Below are positions 42,472-51,569 of a stretch of DNA of 64,000 bases, one piece after another. The notes under the pieces were generated by a model. That model was not told where the DNA came from, searched no databases, and saw nothing but the letters and a program-made list of their open reading frames with translations. The stretch covers positions 21,121 through 85,120 of the forward strand of contig JAZTWG010000053.1 in the NCBI GenBank assembly GCA_045635745.1. The letters run 5' to 3'. Position 1 is the stretch's first letter. Every line of letters starts with the position of its first letter. Position numbers and translations under genes: made by a program. Origin of the DNA: SIG78 sp045635745 (GTDB lineage: Bacteria; Verrucomicrobiota; Lentisphaeria; Victivallales; Victivallaceae).

Positions 42472-44076
42472 ATGTACTTGAGATTGGAAAATTTCCGGCT
42501 CAATGCCCTGAAAATACCTTACGCCAGCGACTATGTGGATGAAAATCTGCATGATATACTTGCTGATGCTTTGCAGATCCCCGGCGAATTTATTGCTTCT
42601 GATTACCGCATCCGGGCGAAAAGTATCGACGCCCGGCGGGGAAACCCCGAACTTATCTATACTGTGGATGTGGAAATCAAGGATGCTTTTGCCCGAAGTG
42701 CCGCCGACTTCGGGGCGGTTTTGAGTGAAGAAGAGTTTTTGAGTTCCACGCAGGCTTCTTACCCGGCAATAGATGATTGCAGCAAGTTTTTACGCAACCC
42801 CATTGTGGTCGGTACCGGCCCGGCGGGTTTGCTGGCTGCATGGGCATTGGCGCAAGCCAACACCGCACCGATAGTGCTTGACCGCGGATCTGATATTGAC
42901 CGGCGTTATCGCGACTGCGAAGATTTTTTTGCCAGCCGCACGCTTAACAGCGAAAGCAATCTTCTTTTTGGTGCCGGTGGCGCCGGAACATTTTCCGATG
43001 GTAAACTCTATACACGTGTGCATGATCCGCGGGCTGATTTTGTTTTGAAAGCGCTGATGGATGCCGGAGCCCCGGCTGATACGGCATATTTGAAACGCCC
43101 GCATCTGGGGAGCGATCTTTTGCGCAGCATTGTTGGAAACCTGCAGAAAATGATTGAAAACTCCGGCGGTACTTTCCGTTATGGAGCTGCAGTAAGCGAT
43201 ATAATTGTGGAAAACAATGTCTGCAAAGGTGTGATTCTGGCCAATGGAGAAAAACTTTATGCGCCCAAAGTGATATTTGCTCATGGTCTGGGCGGGCGCG
43301 ATCTCTCGCTGATGCTGACAAGGTATCTGGATTGGGAATTCAAGGGGTTTCAGCTGGGATTCCGGGTGGAGCATCTGCAGGATTTTGTGGATTTCCGGCA
43401 ATACCGTTTTTCGCCGCGCCCGGCGGCGCTGCCGGCGGCGGAATACAATATGATAAGCAAATCGCCGCAGAAGATCGCCGGAGAAGGTGTTACCACTTTT
43501 TGCATGTGTCCCGGCGGTGAAATCGTGCCGGCGACCGGCTGGGCGGGGCAGTTGTGCAGCAACGGAATGAGTTTGCGCGCCCGCGACGGCCGGTTTGCCA
43601 ATTCGGCGGTGATAACCACGCTGAACGGCGGTGATTTTGCCAGTCCGGCGGCAGTGTACAATTTTTTGAGCGAATTGGAAAAACGCTGTTTTGCCGCCGG
43701 CGGCAGCGATTACACATTTCCCGCGCAGAGCATCAAAGGTTTTATGCGGCACGAAAAATCGCTGAAAAATAAAGAATCTTCCGCCAGATTGGGGCTGAAA
43801 AGTGCTGCTTTGCACGAAATAATGCCCGGAAATGCCGTGGAGCGTTTTACTCTGGCATTCAAGCATTTTGATAAACTCATGCGCGGTTTTTCCGATGGCA
43901 ACTGCGTGGGGATCGAAAGTTGTGTTTCCAGCCCGGTGCGGCTTAAGCGCAACGCGGAAACGCTGGAAAGCTCCTGCAAAAATCTTTACGTTGCCGGCGA
44001 GGGGGCCGGATACGCCGGCGGTATTATTTCTGCGGCTGTTGACGGTTTGAAGATTGCTGAAAAATTGATAAAATAA
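42472..44076 (+). CDS. FAD-dependent dehydrogenase (COG2509-like)
   Basis: 534 residues. After an N-terminal domain of about 100 residues comes the FAD-binding V-G-T-G-P-A-G-L-L-A-A-W (about 108-119), and then the family segments G-A-G-G-A-G-T-F-S-D-G-K-L and F-C-M-C-P-G-G-E-I-V-P, with G-E-G-A-G-Y-A-G-G-I near the C-terminus. These match the uncharacterised FAD-dependent dehydrogenases found in many bacteria. ATG 42472 is preferred to the TTG three codons earlier. It begins 5 nt after the LptF/G gene, probably co-transcribed. Confidence 0.85.
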   Translation: MYLRLENFRLNALKIPYASDYVDENLHDILADALQIPGEFIASDYRIRAKSIDARRGNPELIYTVDVEIKDAFARSAADFGAVLSEEEFLSSTQASYPAIDDCSKFLRNPIVVGTGPAGLLAAWALAQANTAPIVLDRGSDIDRRYRDCEDFFASRTLNSESNLLFGAGGAGTFSDGKLYTRVHDPRADFVLKALMDAGAPADTAYLKRPHLGSDLLRSIVGNLQKMIENSGGTFRYGAAVSDIIVENNVCKGVILANGEKLYAPKVIFAHGLGGRDLSLMLTRYLDWEFKGFQLGFRVEHLQDFVDFRQYRFSPRPAALPAAEYNMISKSPQKIAGEGVTTFCMCPGGEIVPATGWAGQLCSNGMSLRARDGRFANSAVITTLNGGDFASPAAVYNFLSELEKRCFAAGGSDYTFPAQSIKGFMRHEKSLKNKESSARLGLKSAALHEIMPGNAVERFTLAFKHFDKLMRGFSDGNCVGIESCVSSPVRLKRNAETLESSCKNLYVAGEGAGYAGGIISAAVDGLKIAEKLIK

Positions 44077-44093
44077 GATCAAAAGGTGCTTTT

Positions 44094-45866
44094 ATGTTGA
44101 AAAGATCAGTTGTTGTATTATTTTTTGTCTGCTTTATATGCAATATTTTTGCGCTGGAACCGGCTCATACATGGAATTGGAATTATTATTTTGTCCGCAA
44201 AATGCCGGGAAATCTGGTAACAAACGGAAAAATCTTTGATGGCGCACTCACTCTTCCGGATAAACGCATTGTCAAAGCTCAAAAGTTTACCTTGCCGGCA
44301 CAAGGTGCAATTGATTTGTATAAAATCGTTCAGCCCCGTCCGGGCGCATTGGAGCGGGTTCTGCTTACTGCTGATTTCAATGCCGATGATGCCGGTAAGG
44401 CTGTGTTGGGGATCGGGGTGGATTGGAAATTTAAACTTTATATCAACGGCCGGGCTGTTTATGATACACTTGGGGTCGGCAATGGCGAAACCGGAGCTTC
44501 AGCTAAAGATCACCTTGTGGTGTTTGAATACAAAAAGGGCGCTAATCAAATTGCGGTCGAAGCCTTCGGCGGGCGGCATGCTTTTGAATTTGCGGTGGGT
44601 TTATCTGACCGGCTCCCAGCCGCGCTTAAGTATCAGCCGTGGGTGAGCTTTCCCGACAGCAATGCTGCCACTGTGACTTTTGCCTGCGTACAGCCCACTC
44701 CCGCCGGAGTGGATTACCGTTTGCAGGGGACCAAATCGTGGAAACGCATTTACAATAATCTCGGCGGTATGATCCGGCGCGATAAAGCTGTGCATGCGAT
44801 CCGGCTGGAAGACCTGCAACCGGACAAAATCTACGAATACCGCGTGGTGCTGATTGATGAACTGCTGCGTTACAAAGAATTTGCTCTGCCGGAAGTGTAC
44901 ACCTTCAAAACGCTGCCGGATAAGCAGAGCAAACGCTCCTTCAAGATCCTTTTGACCAGCGATCTGCAGGTCCCTGCCGGGGAGCGGAGAGTTTTTATGC
45001 AGAGTATATTGCAAGCCCCCGAAGCAAAAGATATAGAATTTTTTGGTTTGCTGGGCGATATTGTCGGTGTCAGCAACTTTGATAAATTGATTATCGATGA
45101 ATTTGTCAGGCCTTTCCGGGCGCTTTCTGATAATAAAATACCGCTGGTGATGGTGCGCGGCAATCACGAAATGTACGGCAAGGAAGCTCACCGTTATTTT
45201 GAATATTTCCCGGCTCCTCAGTCCGCCGAAAGCGGGTACTATATGTTCCGCTGCGGCGAGGTTTGTTTTCTGGTGCTGGATTGCGGCGATAATGAAGCGC
45301 GCAACCCGAAATATTCTGTACGGGCGCTGTGGGATTGGGATCCTTATATGCAAAAACAGAAAGAATGGCTGGAAGATGCGGTGAAAACCGTGGCGTTCCA
45401 ATCTGCCCGTTACCGCATAGTGCTGGCTCATGGTGCTCCGCTGGGAGCCAAAGGTCAGTATTTATCAAAAAAATTGCGTAAAGTTATAGACCCGTTGTTT
45501 GCTTCAAAAAATCCGGCGTATAAGATCCATCTGTGGTTGAGCGGACATATCCACCGGGCGTTCCGGAATATCCTCGGCAAAGATCAATGCCGCACGGTGT
45601 TCCCCGCCGCCAAATTCACCCGAAAAGGCGAACACCCGCGTATCGGCAAAAACTATATGTTTACGGTCATTGCCATGGGTGGAGCGTTCCGGTCATTGCT
45701 GTATGAAATGCAGTTGACCAGTCTTTTGCTGCAGATTGATGAAAAAGGCATCGATGTAAAGCACCGCGACCGCTACGGCAAGGTGTTTGACCACATAAAA
45801 ATAGCTCCCGACGGTTCCGTGCAGGAGCTTTACAGTGCTGATTACTTCAAGCTGGAAAGTTATTGA
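44094..45866 (+). CDS. Secreted metallophosphoesterase with N-terminal beta domains
   Basis: 590 residues with a signal peptide (V-V-V-L-F-F-V-C-F-I-C-N-I-F-A, 1-20). A beta-rich N-terminal region and an Ig/fibronectin-like domain (about 195-280), as in purple acid phosphatases, precede a calcineurin-like domain: T-S-D-L-Q, L-G-D-I-V-G, R-G-N-H-E-M, L-A-H-G-A-P and S-G-H-I-H. Again the first D-x-H is altered (D-L-Q). Periplasmic phosphatase or phosphodiesterase, substrate unknown. AAAGG lies 7 nt upstream of the ATG. Confidence 0.82.
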   Translation: MLKRSVVVLFFVCFICNIFALEPAHTWNWNYYFVRKMPGNLVTNGKIFDGALTLPDKRIVKAQKFTLPAQGAIDLYKIVQPRPGALERVLLTADFNADDAGKAVLGIGVDWKFKLYINGRAVYDTLGVGNGETGASAKDHLVVFEYKKGANQIAVEAFGGRHAFEFAVGLSDRLPAALKYQPWVSFPDSNAATVTFACVQPTPAGVDYRLQGTKSWKRIYNNLGGMIRRDKAVHAIRLEDLQPDKIYEYRVVLIDELLRYKEFALPEVYTFKTLPDKQSKRSFKILLTSDLQVPAGERRVFMQSILQAPEAKDIEFFGLLGDIVGVSNFDKLIIDEFVRPFRALSDNKIPLVMVRGNHEMYGKEAHRYFEYFPAPQSAESGYYMFRCGEVCFLVLDCGDNEARNPKYSVRALWDWDPYMQKQKEWLEDAVKTVAFQSARYRIVLAHGAPLGAKGQYLSKKLRKVIDPLFASKNPAYKIHLWLSGHIHRAFRNILGKDQCRTVFPAAKFTRKGEHPRIGKNYMFTVIAMGGAFRSLLYEMQLTSLLLQIDEKGIDVKHRDRYGKVFDHIKIAPDGSVQELYSADYFKLESY

Positions 45867-45874
45867 AACAGTAT

Positions 45875-47152
45875 TTACTGTCTGATGGTTTTTATTGCTT
45901 CATCCAGCAAGCCGGCTTCGTAGAGCATATCCAATACCGTGTAGCGGTTGCGGATGAGCTGGGCGGTCTTTATGCCGTGATAATACTGTTCGGCTGTCAG
46001 ACCGATTTCTTCAAAATGGGTCGGGGCTTGAGCTTTTTTCAGCATCTGACGCAACGTTTCCGTCGGCAGTGACTGCTGCCGCAAAAGCTGCTGCAATGTT
46101 CCCCAGTTTTTGAATATCAGCTCCCGGCGAGCGGCCATATCTTCATTGAACGGTGTTTTGTTCAATGCCAGACTGGCAATCGTATTGCCGTAACAGCCTT
46201 TTTTCAGCAGATCGTCTATTTCGGCGATCCGCTGATCTCTGGTCAACGGTGCTTGCGCGAGTTTTTTTGCCGTTTCCACCGGGGTGTTTATTACAAATTC
46301 ATGCAGCTGGCTGATGGCCAGCACTCCGATGCCGACTTTGAAGCCGTGGGAGACCTCTTCGCCGTTGAAAGTCAAATGCTCCATTTCCCAAACGTGACTG
46401 CAAAGATGTTCGGCTCCCGAAGCCGGCCGTGAGTCATGATACATCTGCATGGCGTAGCCGGTGGCGGCAAGTCCCAGAAAGAGCTTTTCCAGATCATTGT
46501 GGTCCGCAAGATTGTCGCGCAGATCGTCCTGCACCAGACTCCAGATCGCCGGAACGATCTTCTCTATCTCCAGGGTATCGGCAATGATCCAGTCGGCGCC
46601 GCCGGTAACTTTGCTCATCAAATCGGCATAACCTGCGGCCATCATTTCCCGCGGCGCGGTCTGCAGAACTTCTTTGTCGGCAATAAGCGCATAAGGCGCA
46701 GGGCAGGGAACAGTTTTTTTCTGACCGGCTACTGACATGGCGCCGCCGCTGGCGGTATAGCCATCCACGCTCGGAGCGGTTGCTATGCAGCAGTAACGCA
46801 GTTTTTTTATATCGGCAGCACACTTCACGAGATCGTTGATCACGCCTGACCCTATGGCCAGCGGCACGCAGTCGTCAGCAAATTTTCCGGCAAGTTCTTC
46901 TGATAATGCGTAATCCGGGTGCGGCTTGGGGGCTGCCGGCAGGATAATGGGCGGATATTCTGACAAGCCGGCGTTCCGGCAGATGGTCTGGGTTTTTTCG
47001 CCTGCCACGCGCCAGGTGTTGCCATCGGCAATGATCTGGATTTTGCGGGCGGGAAAGTATTTTTTCAGAACTTGCGGCGTTTCGGCAAGTGCACAACGGT
47101 CCAAAACAAAAACTTCAGTTTCAATATTATCGGGTAAAGAGATATAACGCAT
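45875..47152 (-). CDS. sn-glycerol-1-phosphate dehydrogenase (AraM/EgsA-like)
   Basis: 425 residues. NAD(P)-dependent reduction of dihydroxyacetone phosphate to glycerol-1-phosphate. The glycerol-dehydrogenase-superfamily landmarks are clear: G-S-G-V-I-N-D-L, A-P-S-V-D-G-Y-T-A-S-G-G-A, A-G-Y-A-D-L-M-S-K (metal-site Asp), and S-G-A-E-H-L-C-S-H-V-W-E (metal-site His), closest to AraM. The C-terminal part beyond residue 340 is longer than in typical AraM. ATG 47152 has GAGGG 5 nt upstream; the GTG earlier is less likely. Followed by its own stop near the convergent phosphoesterase. Confidence 0.87.
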   Translation of the reverse strand: MRYISLPDNIETEVFVLDRCALAETPQVLKKYFPARKIQIIADGNTWRVAGEKTQTICRNAGLSEYPPIILPAAPKPHPDYALSEELAGKFADDCVPLAIGSGVINDLVKCAADIKKLRYCCIATAPSVDGYTASGGAMSVAGQKKTVPCPAPYALIADKEVLQTAPREMMAAGYADLMSKVTGGADWIIADTLEIEKIVPAIWSLVQDDLRDNLADHNDLEKLFLGLAATGYAMQMYHDSRPASGAEHLCSHVWEMEHLTFNGEEVSHGFKVGIGVLAISQLHEFVINTPVETAKKLAQAPLTRDQRIAEIDDLLKKGCYGNTIASLALNKTPFNEDMAARRELIFKNWGTLQQLLRQQSLPTETLRQMLKKAQAPTHFEEIGLTAEQYYHGIKTAQLIRNRYTVLDMLYEAGLLDEAIKTIRQ

Positions 47153-47160
47153 TTTTTCCC

Positions 47161-47964
47161 TCACTTAAAGATTTTTTCCCAGATCGCTTGCAGTTCACCC
47201 AGATTATCGCAGGAATAATCTGGTGTTACATCGGCATAACTGGCAAGGTCGGCACCTTCACCGGTTATGCGGCAGGTGAGCGTTCCGGCATTGACTCCGC
47301 TGGCAATATCTGTGGCCAGCCGGTCGCCGATCATCAGAGTTTCTTCCGGTTTCAGCCCCAGCCGTCCGGCGGCGTTGGTCAGAAATCCGCCGTGCGGTTT
47401 GCCCAGCTGGATGAGTTCTCTGCCGCTGGCAAGTTCCACACAGCGGCTGATCGCGCCGGAATCCACCAGCACGGTCGGCTGGTCGGTGGGACAGAATACA
47501 TCAGGATGGCTGGAAAACGAAGGTATGCCGCTTTGGACAAACCACGCCGCTTTGCAGAGCCGTTCGTAGGTCAGAGTTTTATCAAAAGAGATCACCGCCG
47601 CATCGGGAGAATCATCCACTATCTCGAAGCCGTCTGCCGCCAATTCCTGCTGCATGGAGGGTACACCCAGCACAAAAAGTTTTTTCACCTGCGGGTAATC
47701 GTGGTGCAGTACATCGGCCAGAAAATCAATGGAAGTATAAAATTCGTTTTCCGTAACTTCCAGACCGAACCCGGCAAGATGTTTTACATAGTCAGTTTTA
47801 CTGCGGCTGGAATTGTTGGTGCAGAAATTGTATTTTATATTGTGTTTTTTCAGAAAATTCAGAAAAGGCAGCGTGGTCGGATAAAGTTTGCTGCCGTGAT
47901 AGATCGTGCCGTCCATATCCAGAAAAACCGCTTTTACCGCTGAAAGTTTTTGCGGATCGCTCAT
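47161..47964 (-). CDS. HAD-superfamily IIA phosphatase (NagD-like)
   Basis: 267 residues. HAD motif I D-M-D-G-T at 16-20, motif II in C-T-N-N-S-S-R, a cap with substrate-binding segments, the lysine in L-G-K-P, and motif IV G-D-R-L-A-T-D-I. Class IIA members dephosphorylate p-nitrophenyl phosphate, phosphoglycolate, glycerol phosphates or nucleotides. It stands 8 nt upstream of the glycerol-1-phosphate dehydrogenase in the same orientation, so glycerol-1-phosphate is a reasonable candidate substrate. Confidence 0.87.
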   Translation of the reverse strand: MSDPQKLSAVKAVFLDMDGTIYHGSKLYPTTLPFLNFLKKHNIKYNFCTNNSSRSKTDYVKHLAGFGLEVTENEFYTSIDFLADVLHHDYPQVKKLFVLGVPSMQQELAADGFEIVDDSPDAAVISFDKTLTYERLCKAAWFVQSGIPSFSSHPDVFCPTDQPTVLVDSGAISRCVELASGRELIQLGKPHGGFLTNAAGRLGLKPEETLMIGDRLATDIASGVNAGTLTCRITGEGADLASYADVTPDYSCDNLGELQAIWEKIFK

Positions 47965-48056
47965 TGTTAAGTCCCTTGTTTATTATTGATGAAAAATTTT
48001 TTATTAAGATAGCTCAACAAGAAAAAATAGCAAGTTTTCCACCGGAAAAAGTATAC

Positions 48057-48103
48057 AAAAACAGGGTGCTGCCAAAACTCACTGTTTTGCAACAGCCCCC
48101 TGT
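48057..48103 (-). terminator. Terminator of the LamG-phosphatase gene, containing the GGCTGTTGCAAAA repeat
   Basis: Arms 48061-48078 and 48084-48103 pair in three blocks around the loop tcact; on the minus strand a T-run follows. The right arm contains the 13-mer repeat (48085-48097) also present at 22781 and 22886. Confidence 0.75.
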
Positions 48104-48121
48104 AAAAGTGGTATATTTTTA

Positions 48122-49723
48122 TTATTCGGACAGCAAAACGTTAAGGTCAATACCTTTTCTGCCGGATTCGAAGATTTTTGTAATATCTTCTCTGGTCAAA
48201 CCGCGGTTCCAGAACGCCACATCATCGATTTCTCCGGTAAAGCCCTGCGCGTGTTTGCCGGTGCCATCCTGACCTATGTAGATCGGCAGTTTACTGGCGA
48301 TGACCGCATCGTCGGCTTTATAAGCCATGTGATAAAGTCTGCCGTCTTCGGCACCGTTGTAAAAATACATTGTGCCATTGGAATCAATGGTCAGAGCGTA
48401 AAAATTCCAGCCGTCGGTGCGGTCGAACTGACCGAATTCAATATTTTTGGCGCCTTTTCTTGCCATGCTCAAGCAGATACCGGCATTTTCTTTTTTGCGC
48501 TGCTGGTCGCCGAGACGGTTGGCAATAATGGCAAAACCGGGGCTGTCGGGCTTGCTCATATCTTTGTTGCCGATGATGATGGCATCCTTGCCGCTCTGCG
48601 CCGGAATTCTGGCCCAGAAAGTGAGGGCGAAATTGTTGCCGTTTTCCAGTTTGAGATTTTCAGTGCCGGCCAGTTTGCGGCTGCCGTTTCTGATTGTTGC
48701 CGAAATGAAGAAGCCGCTCAATGTTTCCCGGATAACGGTTTTATTGTCAAAACCGAGTTTGTTCCGGGCGAAATCATAGCAGAAAACCAGACCTTTTTTC
48801 AGCGGTTCAGCTTCAATAGCCTGCACTTCATCGCCGAGTTTTCTGCCGTCAAGGTTGAGTTTTTTGGTGTCAATGCCGAAATGGGCGAGGGCGGTCACTG
48901 CCATGTCGTAGGTGTAAGCCGTGCCCTTGATCTTGCCCTGCTTGACATTTTTGCCGGAAATCACCATGGGGATAGTGGTCATATTGCCGCTGTCAGGTCT
49001 GCCGCCGTGGAAAGTCAGGTAACCGCCATGATCGGCACAAAGCAATATCAGCCAATCTTCCCGGGCAAAATTGGGGCGCTTGGCAATGGTGTCGAACAAC
49101 TGTTTCAGGTAGCCGTCGCAAGTGTTCAAGCCCTTCATATAGCCGGGGTTACGGGGATAGAAGCCGATCTTGTGGCCATAGTAATCGGGCAGATTTATAT
49201 AAACTGCTGCCGCATCGCCGGTCTGGAGAAATTTGCATGCAGCCTGTACCGCGGCGCTGTCGCTGCCGCGCTTGTAAAGGACTTTATCGCTGTTGCTCAA
49301 GATCTGGCCGGATTCGCCCCAGACGTAGAAAAATCCACACTTGAGCTCCGGATAGGCTTTTACCAGATGCCCGAGAAAATGCGGATACTCTGTGAAATTA
49401 CCGGTTTTAGTTTTGCCATTGCGGGTGACTTTGTGCTTGGCGGCAGTTACACCGGTGGCAATAGAAGCGTGATTGGGTGCGCTGTGCGGCGGCGCATCCT
49501 GCACGACCATTGCCGCATCGGTGGAGGCACACTTGTAGTTGGGCTGCCATTTACCGGCGCGGAGAGCATCCAGAGTGGGCATGAAAGCATGGAGTGTGGC
49601 ATCCGCCCGCACGCCATCGAGCATGATAAGCAAGACTTTTTTGTTGGCAACAGCGGATTTTCCGGCTGCTGCTGCGGCAAAGGCTGTCAGCAGAACAGTC
49701 GCGGCAATAAGAAGCTTTTTCAT
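48122..49723 (-). CDS. Secreted alkaline-phosphatase/sulfatase-fold protein with C-terminal LamG domain
   Basis: 533 residues. Signal peptide (K-K-L-L-I-A-A-T-V-L-L-T-A-F-A-A-A-A-A). The catalytic domain has M-L-D-G-V-R-A-D-A, S-A-P-N-H-A-S-I-A-T-G and A-D-H-G-G-Y-L, as in phosphodiesterases of the alkaline phosphatase superfamily; a Ser/Thr nucleophile is probable rather than a Cys-type sulfatase site. From about residue 325 a LamG/concanavalin-like domain (F-A-L-T-F-W-A-R-I, I-D-D-V-A-F-W-N-R) follows, suggesting attachment to polysaccharide or cell surface. GGGAGA precedes ATG 49723. Has its own promoter. Confidence 0.8.
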   Translation of the reverse strand: MKKLLIAATVLLTAFAAAAAGKSAVANKKVLLIMLDGVRADATLHAFMPTLDALRAGKWQPNYKCASTDAAMVVQDAPPHSAPNHASIATGVTAAKHKVTRNGKTKTGNFTEYPHFLGHLVKAYPELKCGFFYVWGESGQILSNSDKVLYKRGSDSAAVQAACKFLQTGDAAAVYINLPDYYGHKIGFYPRNPGYMKGLNTCDGYLKQLFDTIAKRPNFAREDWLILLCADHGGYLTFHGGRPDSGNMTTIPMVISGKNVKQGKIKGTAYTYDMAVTALAHFGIDTKKLNLDGRKLGDEVQAIEAEPLKKGLVFCYDFARNKLGFDNKTVIRETLSGFFISATIRNGSRKLAGTENLKLENGNNFALTFWARIPAQSGKDAIIIGNKDMSKPDSPGFAIIANRLGDQQRKKENAGICLSMARKGAKNIEFGQFDRTDGWNFYALTIDSNGTMYFYNGAEDGRLYHMAYKADDAVIASKLPIYIGQDGTGKHAQGFTGEIDDVAFWNRGLTREDITKIFESGRKGIDLNVLLSE

Positions 49724-49767
49724 ATTTTCTCCCATTTTTATGTGTAAGTAACGATAACAATGGGGTT

Positions 49768-49795
49768 AATATAACACTGTTGACAAAAAAGTCAA
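49768..49795 (-). promoter_or_regulatory. Promoter of the LamG-phosphatase gene
   Basis: Minus strand TTGACT (49790-49795), 16-nt spacer, TATATT (49768-49773) preceded by AGTGT. Confidence 0.7.
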
Positions 49796-49946
49796 GGACT
49801 GTTTTTCTCCTGATTTTGTATTGATTTGTCTGATTATATTTTTCTTGACAGCAATGATGTGTGTTGCAAATTCACACTTAAAAATCAAATATGTTCCGGC
49901 AAATCGCCTTTTATTGGTTTTTTATGTTAAAAAAGTTTTTTGCAGT

Positions 49947-49975
49947 TTGGAAAATATCAGAAATTGTGCTATATT
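49947..49975 (+). promoter_or_regulatory. tig promoter
   Basis: TTGGAA (49947-49952), 17-nt spacer, TATATT (49970-49975) with TGTGC immediately before. The 349-bp region from 49724 to 50072 also holds the divergent promoter above and a small stem-loop, acacgc...gcgtgt (49990-50008). Confidence 0.65.
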
Positions 49976-50072
49976 AACTAATTCAGAATACACGCAGTTA
50001 TGGCGTGTTTTCTATCGGAAAATGAAAAACGTAACCATATTTAACAAATAATTAGAGAAAGTGAGCTAACAA

Positions 50073-51383
50073 ATGGCCAAACAGACCCTCTCTCAGGCTC
50101 TCGACCTTGCCGTGCGCGAAGATGGCGCTTTGTGCAGAATTTGCGATTTCACCGTCGCTGCCGACCGTATGAAGTCGGAAACCAGCATTGCCGCCCAGGC
50201 TTTTGCCAACTATGTTGCAGTTCCCGGTTTCCGCCGCGGCAAAGCTCCCGAAGCCATGATCGTGAAACGTTTTGAGAACGACCTCAAAGATGAACTCAAG
50301 CGCCGCTTTATGGCAGCTGCTTTTGAACGTCTTTCTGATGGCGAAAAGTTCGAAGTCGTCTACTGCCGCATGCCCGAAGAAAGCGCTCTGGAGCTGGGCA
50401 AAGAATACAAGTTCACACTGCGCATCGATCTGGCTCCCCAGATTGCCGACTTTGAATACAAAGGTCTGGAAGTTGAAGTGCCCGCCGCTGAAATCGACGA
50501 AAAGGAACTCAATGACCGCGTGGAACAGTATCGCAAGATGTATGCCGAATTTGCTGAAGTCAGCGAACCGGCCGCCAAAGAAGACATGCTCAAAGTCGAT
50601 TATACTTCTGACTTTGAACTGCCCGAAGATGCTTCTGCCAGCCTGACCCGTCAGGTCAAAGCCGATGCCACTTTCCTGTGGCTGGCTGAACCCGAATACC
50701 TCCCCGGCTGCGTTGCCGCTCTGACCGGTGCCGAAGCCGGCAAAGAATACACCTTTGACAGCGTCTATCCTGCCGATTACCGCGAAGCGGCTCTGGCCGG
50801 CAAAACTGTCAAATACACCGTCAAGGTGGTCAATGTGCAGCGCCGCAAGGATCTTACTGATGATGAACTGGCCGCCAAACTGCGTCTGGATTCCATCGAC
50901 AAACTTCGCGAAATGCTCAAGAGCGGTCTGCAGGCTGAAGCCGAAGGCAAACGCCACGAAGCCATCCGCACTGCGGTTTACGAAAAGATCTCTGCCGCTG
51001 TAGGCGACTTTGAACTGCCCGCCGGCTTGCTGGAAGCTGAAACCGACGAAGCTTTGCAGCGCAAGGCTCAGGAAACGGTCAAGAGCGAAGCCGATGCTGA
51101 AGAATTCAAGAAGAATCTGGAAGAAAACCGCGCCGCTGCCAAAGTCGAAGCCAGCGCCAAACTGCGCCGCGAACTGGTTTTCCGCAAGATAGCCAAGGCT
51201 GAAAACATCACCGTGACTGCGGCCGAAGTCGATCGCGAAATCGAAATGATGAGCCGTTACTATCGCAAAAAGCCCGCTGAACTGCGCTCCATCATGGAAA
51301 AGAATGGTGCCATCGAAGCGTTGCAGAGCGAAATCCTCAACAACAAAGTCTGGAACTTTGTTGCCGATGCCGTAAAAGCGTAA
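50073..51383 (+). CDS. tig: Trigger factor
   Basis: Ribosome-associated chaperone and prolyl isomerase, 436 residues. Ribosome-binding signature P-G-F-R-R-G-K-A-P at about 50-58, PPIase-type middle domain (about 155-245, with the segment L-K-V-D-Y), and the long helical C-terminal arms. The codon use is strongly biased (GCC, CGC, AAG/CTG rich), as expected for an abundant protein. AGAAAGTGAG precedes the ATG. Closed by a strong terminator. Confidence 0.93.
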   Translation: MAKQTLSQALDLAVREDGALCRICDFTVAADRMKSETSIAAQAFANYVAVPGFRRGKAPEAMIVKRFENDLKDELKRRFMAAAFERLSDGEKFEVVYCRMPEESALELGKEYKFTLRIDLAPQIADFEYKGLEVEVPAAEIDEKELNDRVEQYRKMYAEFAEVSEPAAKEDMLKVDYTSDFELPEDASASLTRQVKADATFLWLAEPEYLPGCVAALTGAEAGKEYTFDSVYPADYREAALAGKTVKYTVKVVNVQRRKDLTDDELAAKLRLDSIDKLREMLKSGLQAEAEGKRHEAIRTAVYEKISAAVGDFELPAGLLEAETDEALQRKAQETVKSEADAEEFKKNLEENRAAAKVEASAKLRRELVFRKIAKAENITVTAAEVDREIEMMSRYYRKKPAELRSIMEKNGAIEALQSEILNNKVWNFVADAVKA

Positions 51384-51404
51384 TAAGCGCTGCTGACACA
51401 TCCG

Positions 51405-51440
51405 GGCGTCCTTTCCGAAGCGGGAAGGACGCCTTTTTTT
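51405..51440 (+). terminator. tig terminator
   Basis: Stem ggcgtcctt (51405-51413) with aaggacgcc (51425-51433), extended by ccg/cgg around a 3-nt loop, then seven T. Confidence 0.88.
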
Positions 51441-51489
51441 GCCGTGCAGGTAAAGCTGTTCCGTTGCGGAGTTTTTTTTAGCGGAAAAG

Positions 51490-51517
51490 TTGAAAATATT
51501 TTTTGTTGTGCTACATT
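51490..51517 (+). promoter_or_regulatory. Promoter of the DtxR-type regulator
   Basis: TTGAAA (51490-51495), 16-nt spacer, TACATT (51512-51517) preceded by TGTGC. Confidence 0.6.
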
Positions 51518-51569
51518 ATCTGTGAAAAAGTTAAAAGAGTCTAATTTTTTGTGGGAGAAAAACTTTTTT

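Noticed and set aside
49821..50051. 76-codon frame before tig
   Set aside because: AT-rich promoter region with mapped -35/-10 boxes inside it; no ribosome-binding site.
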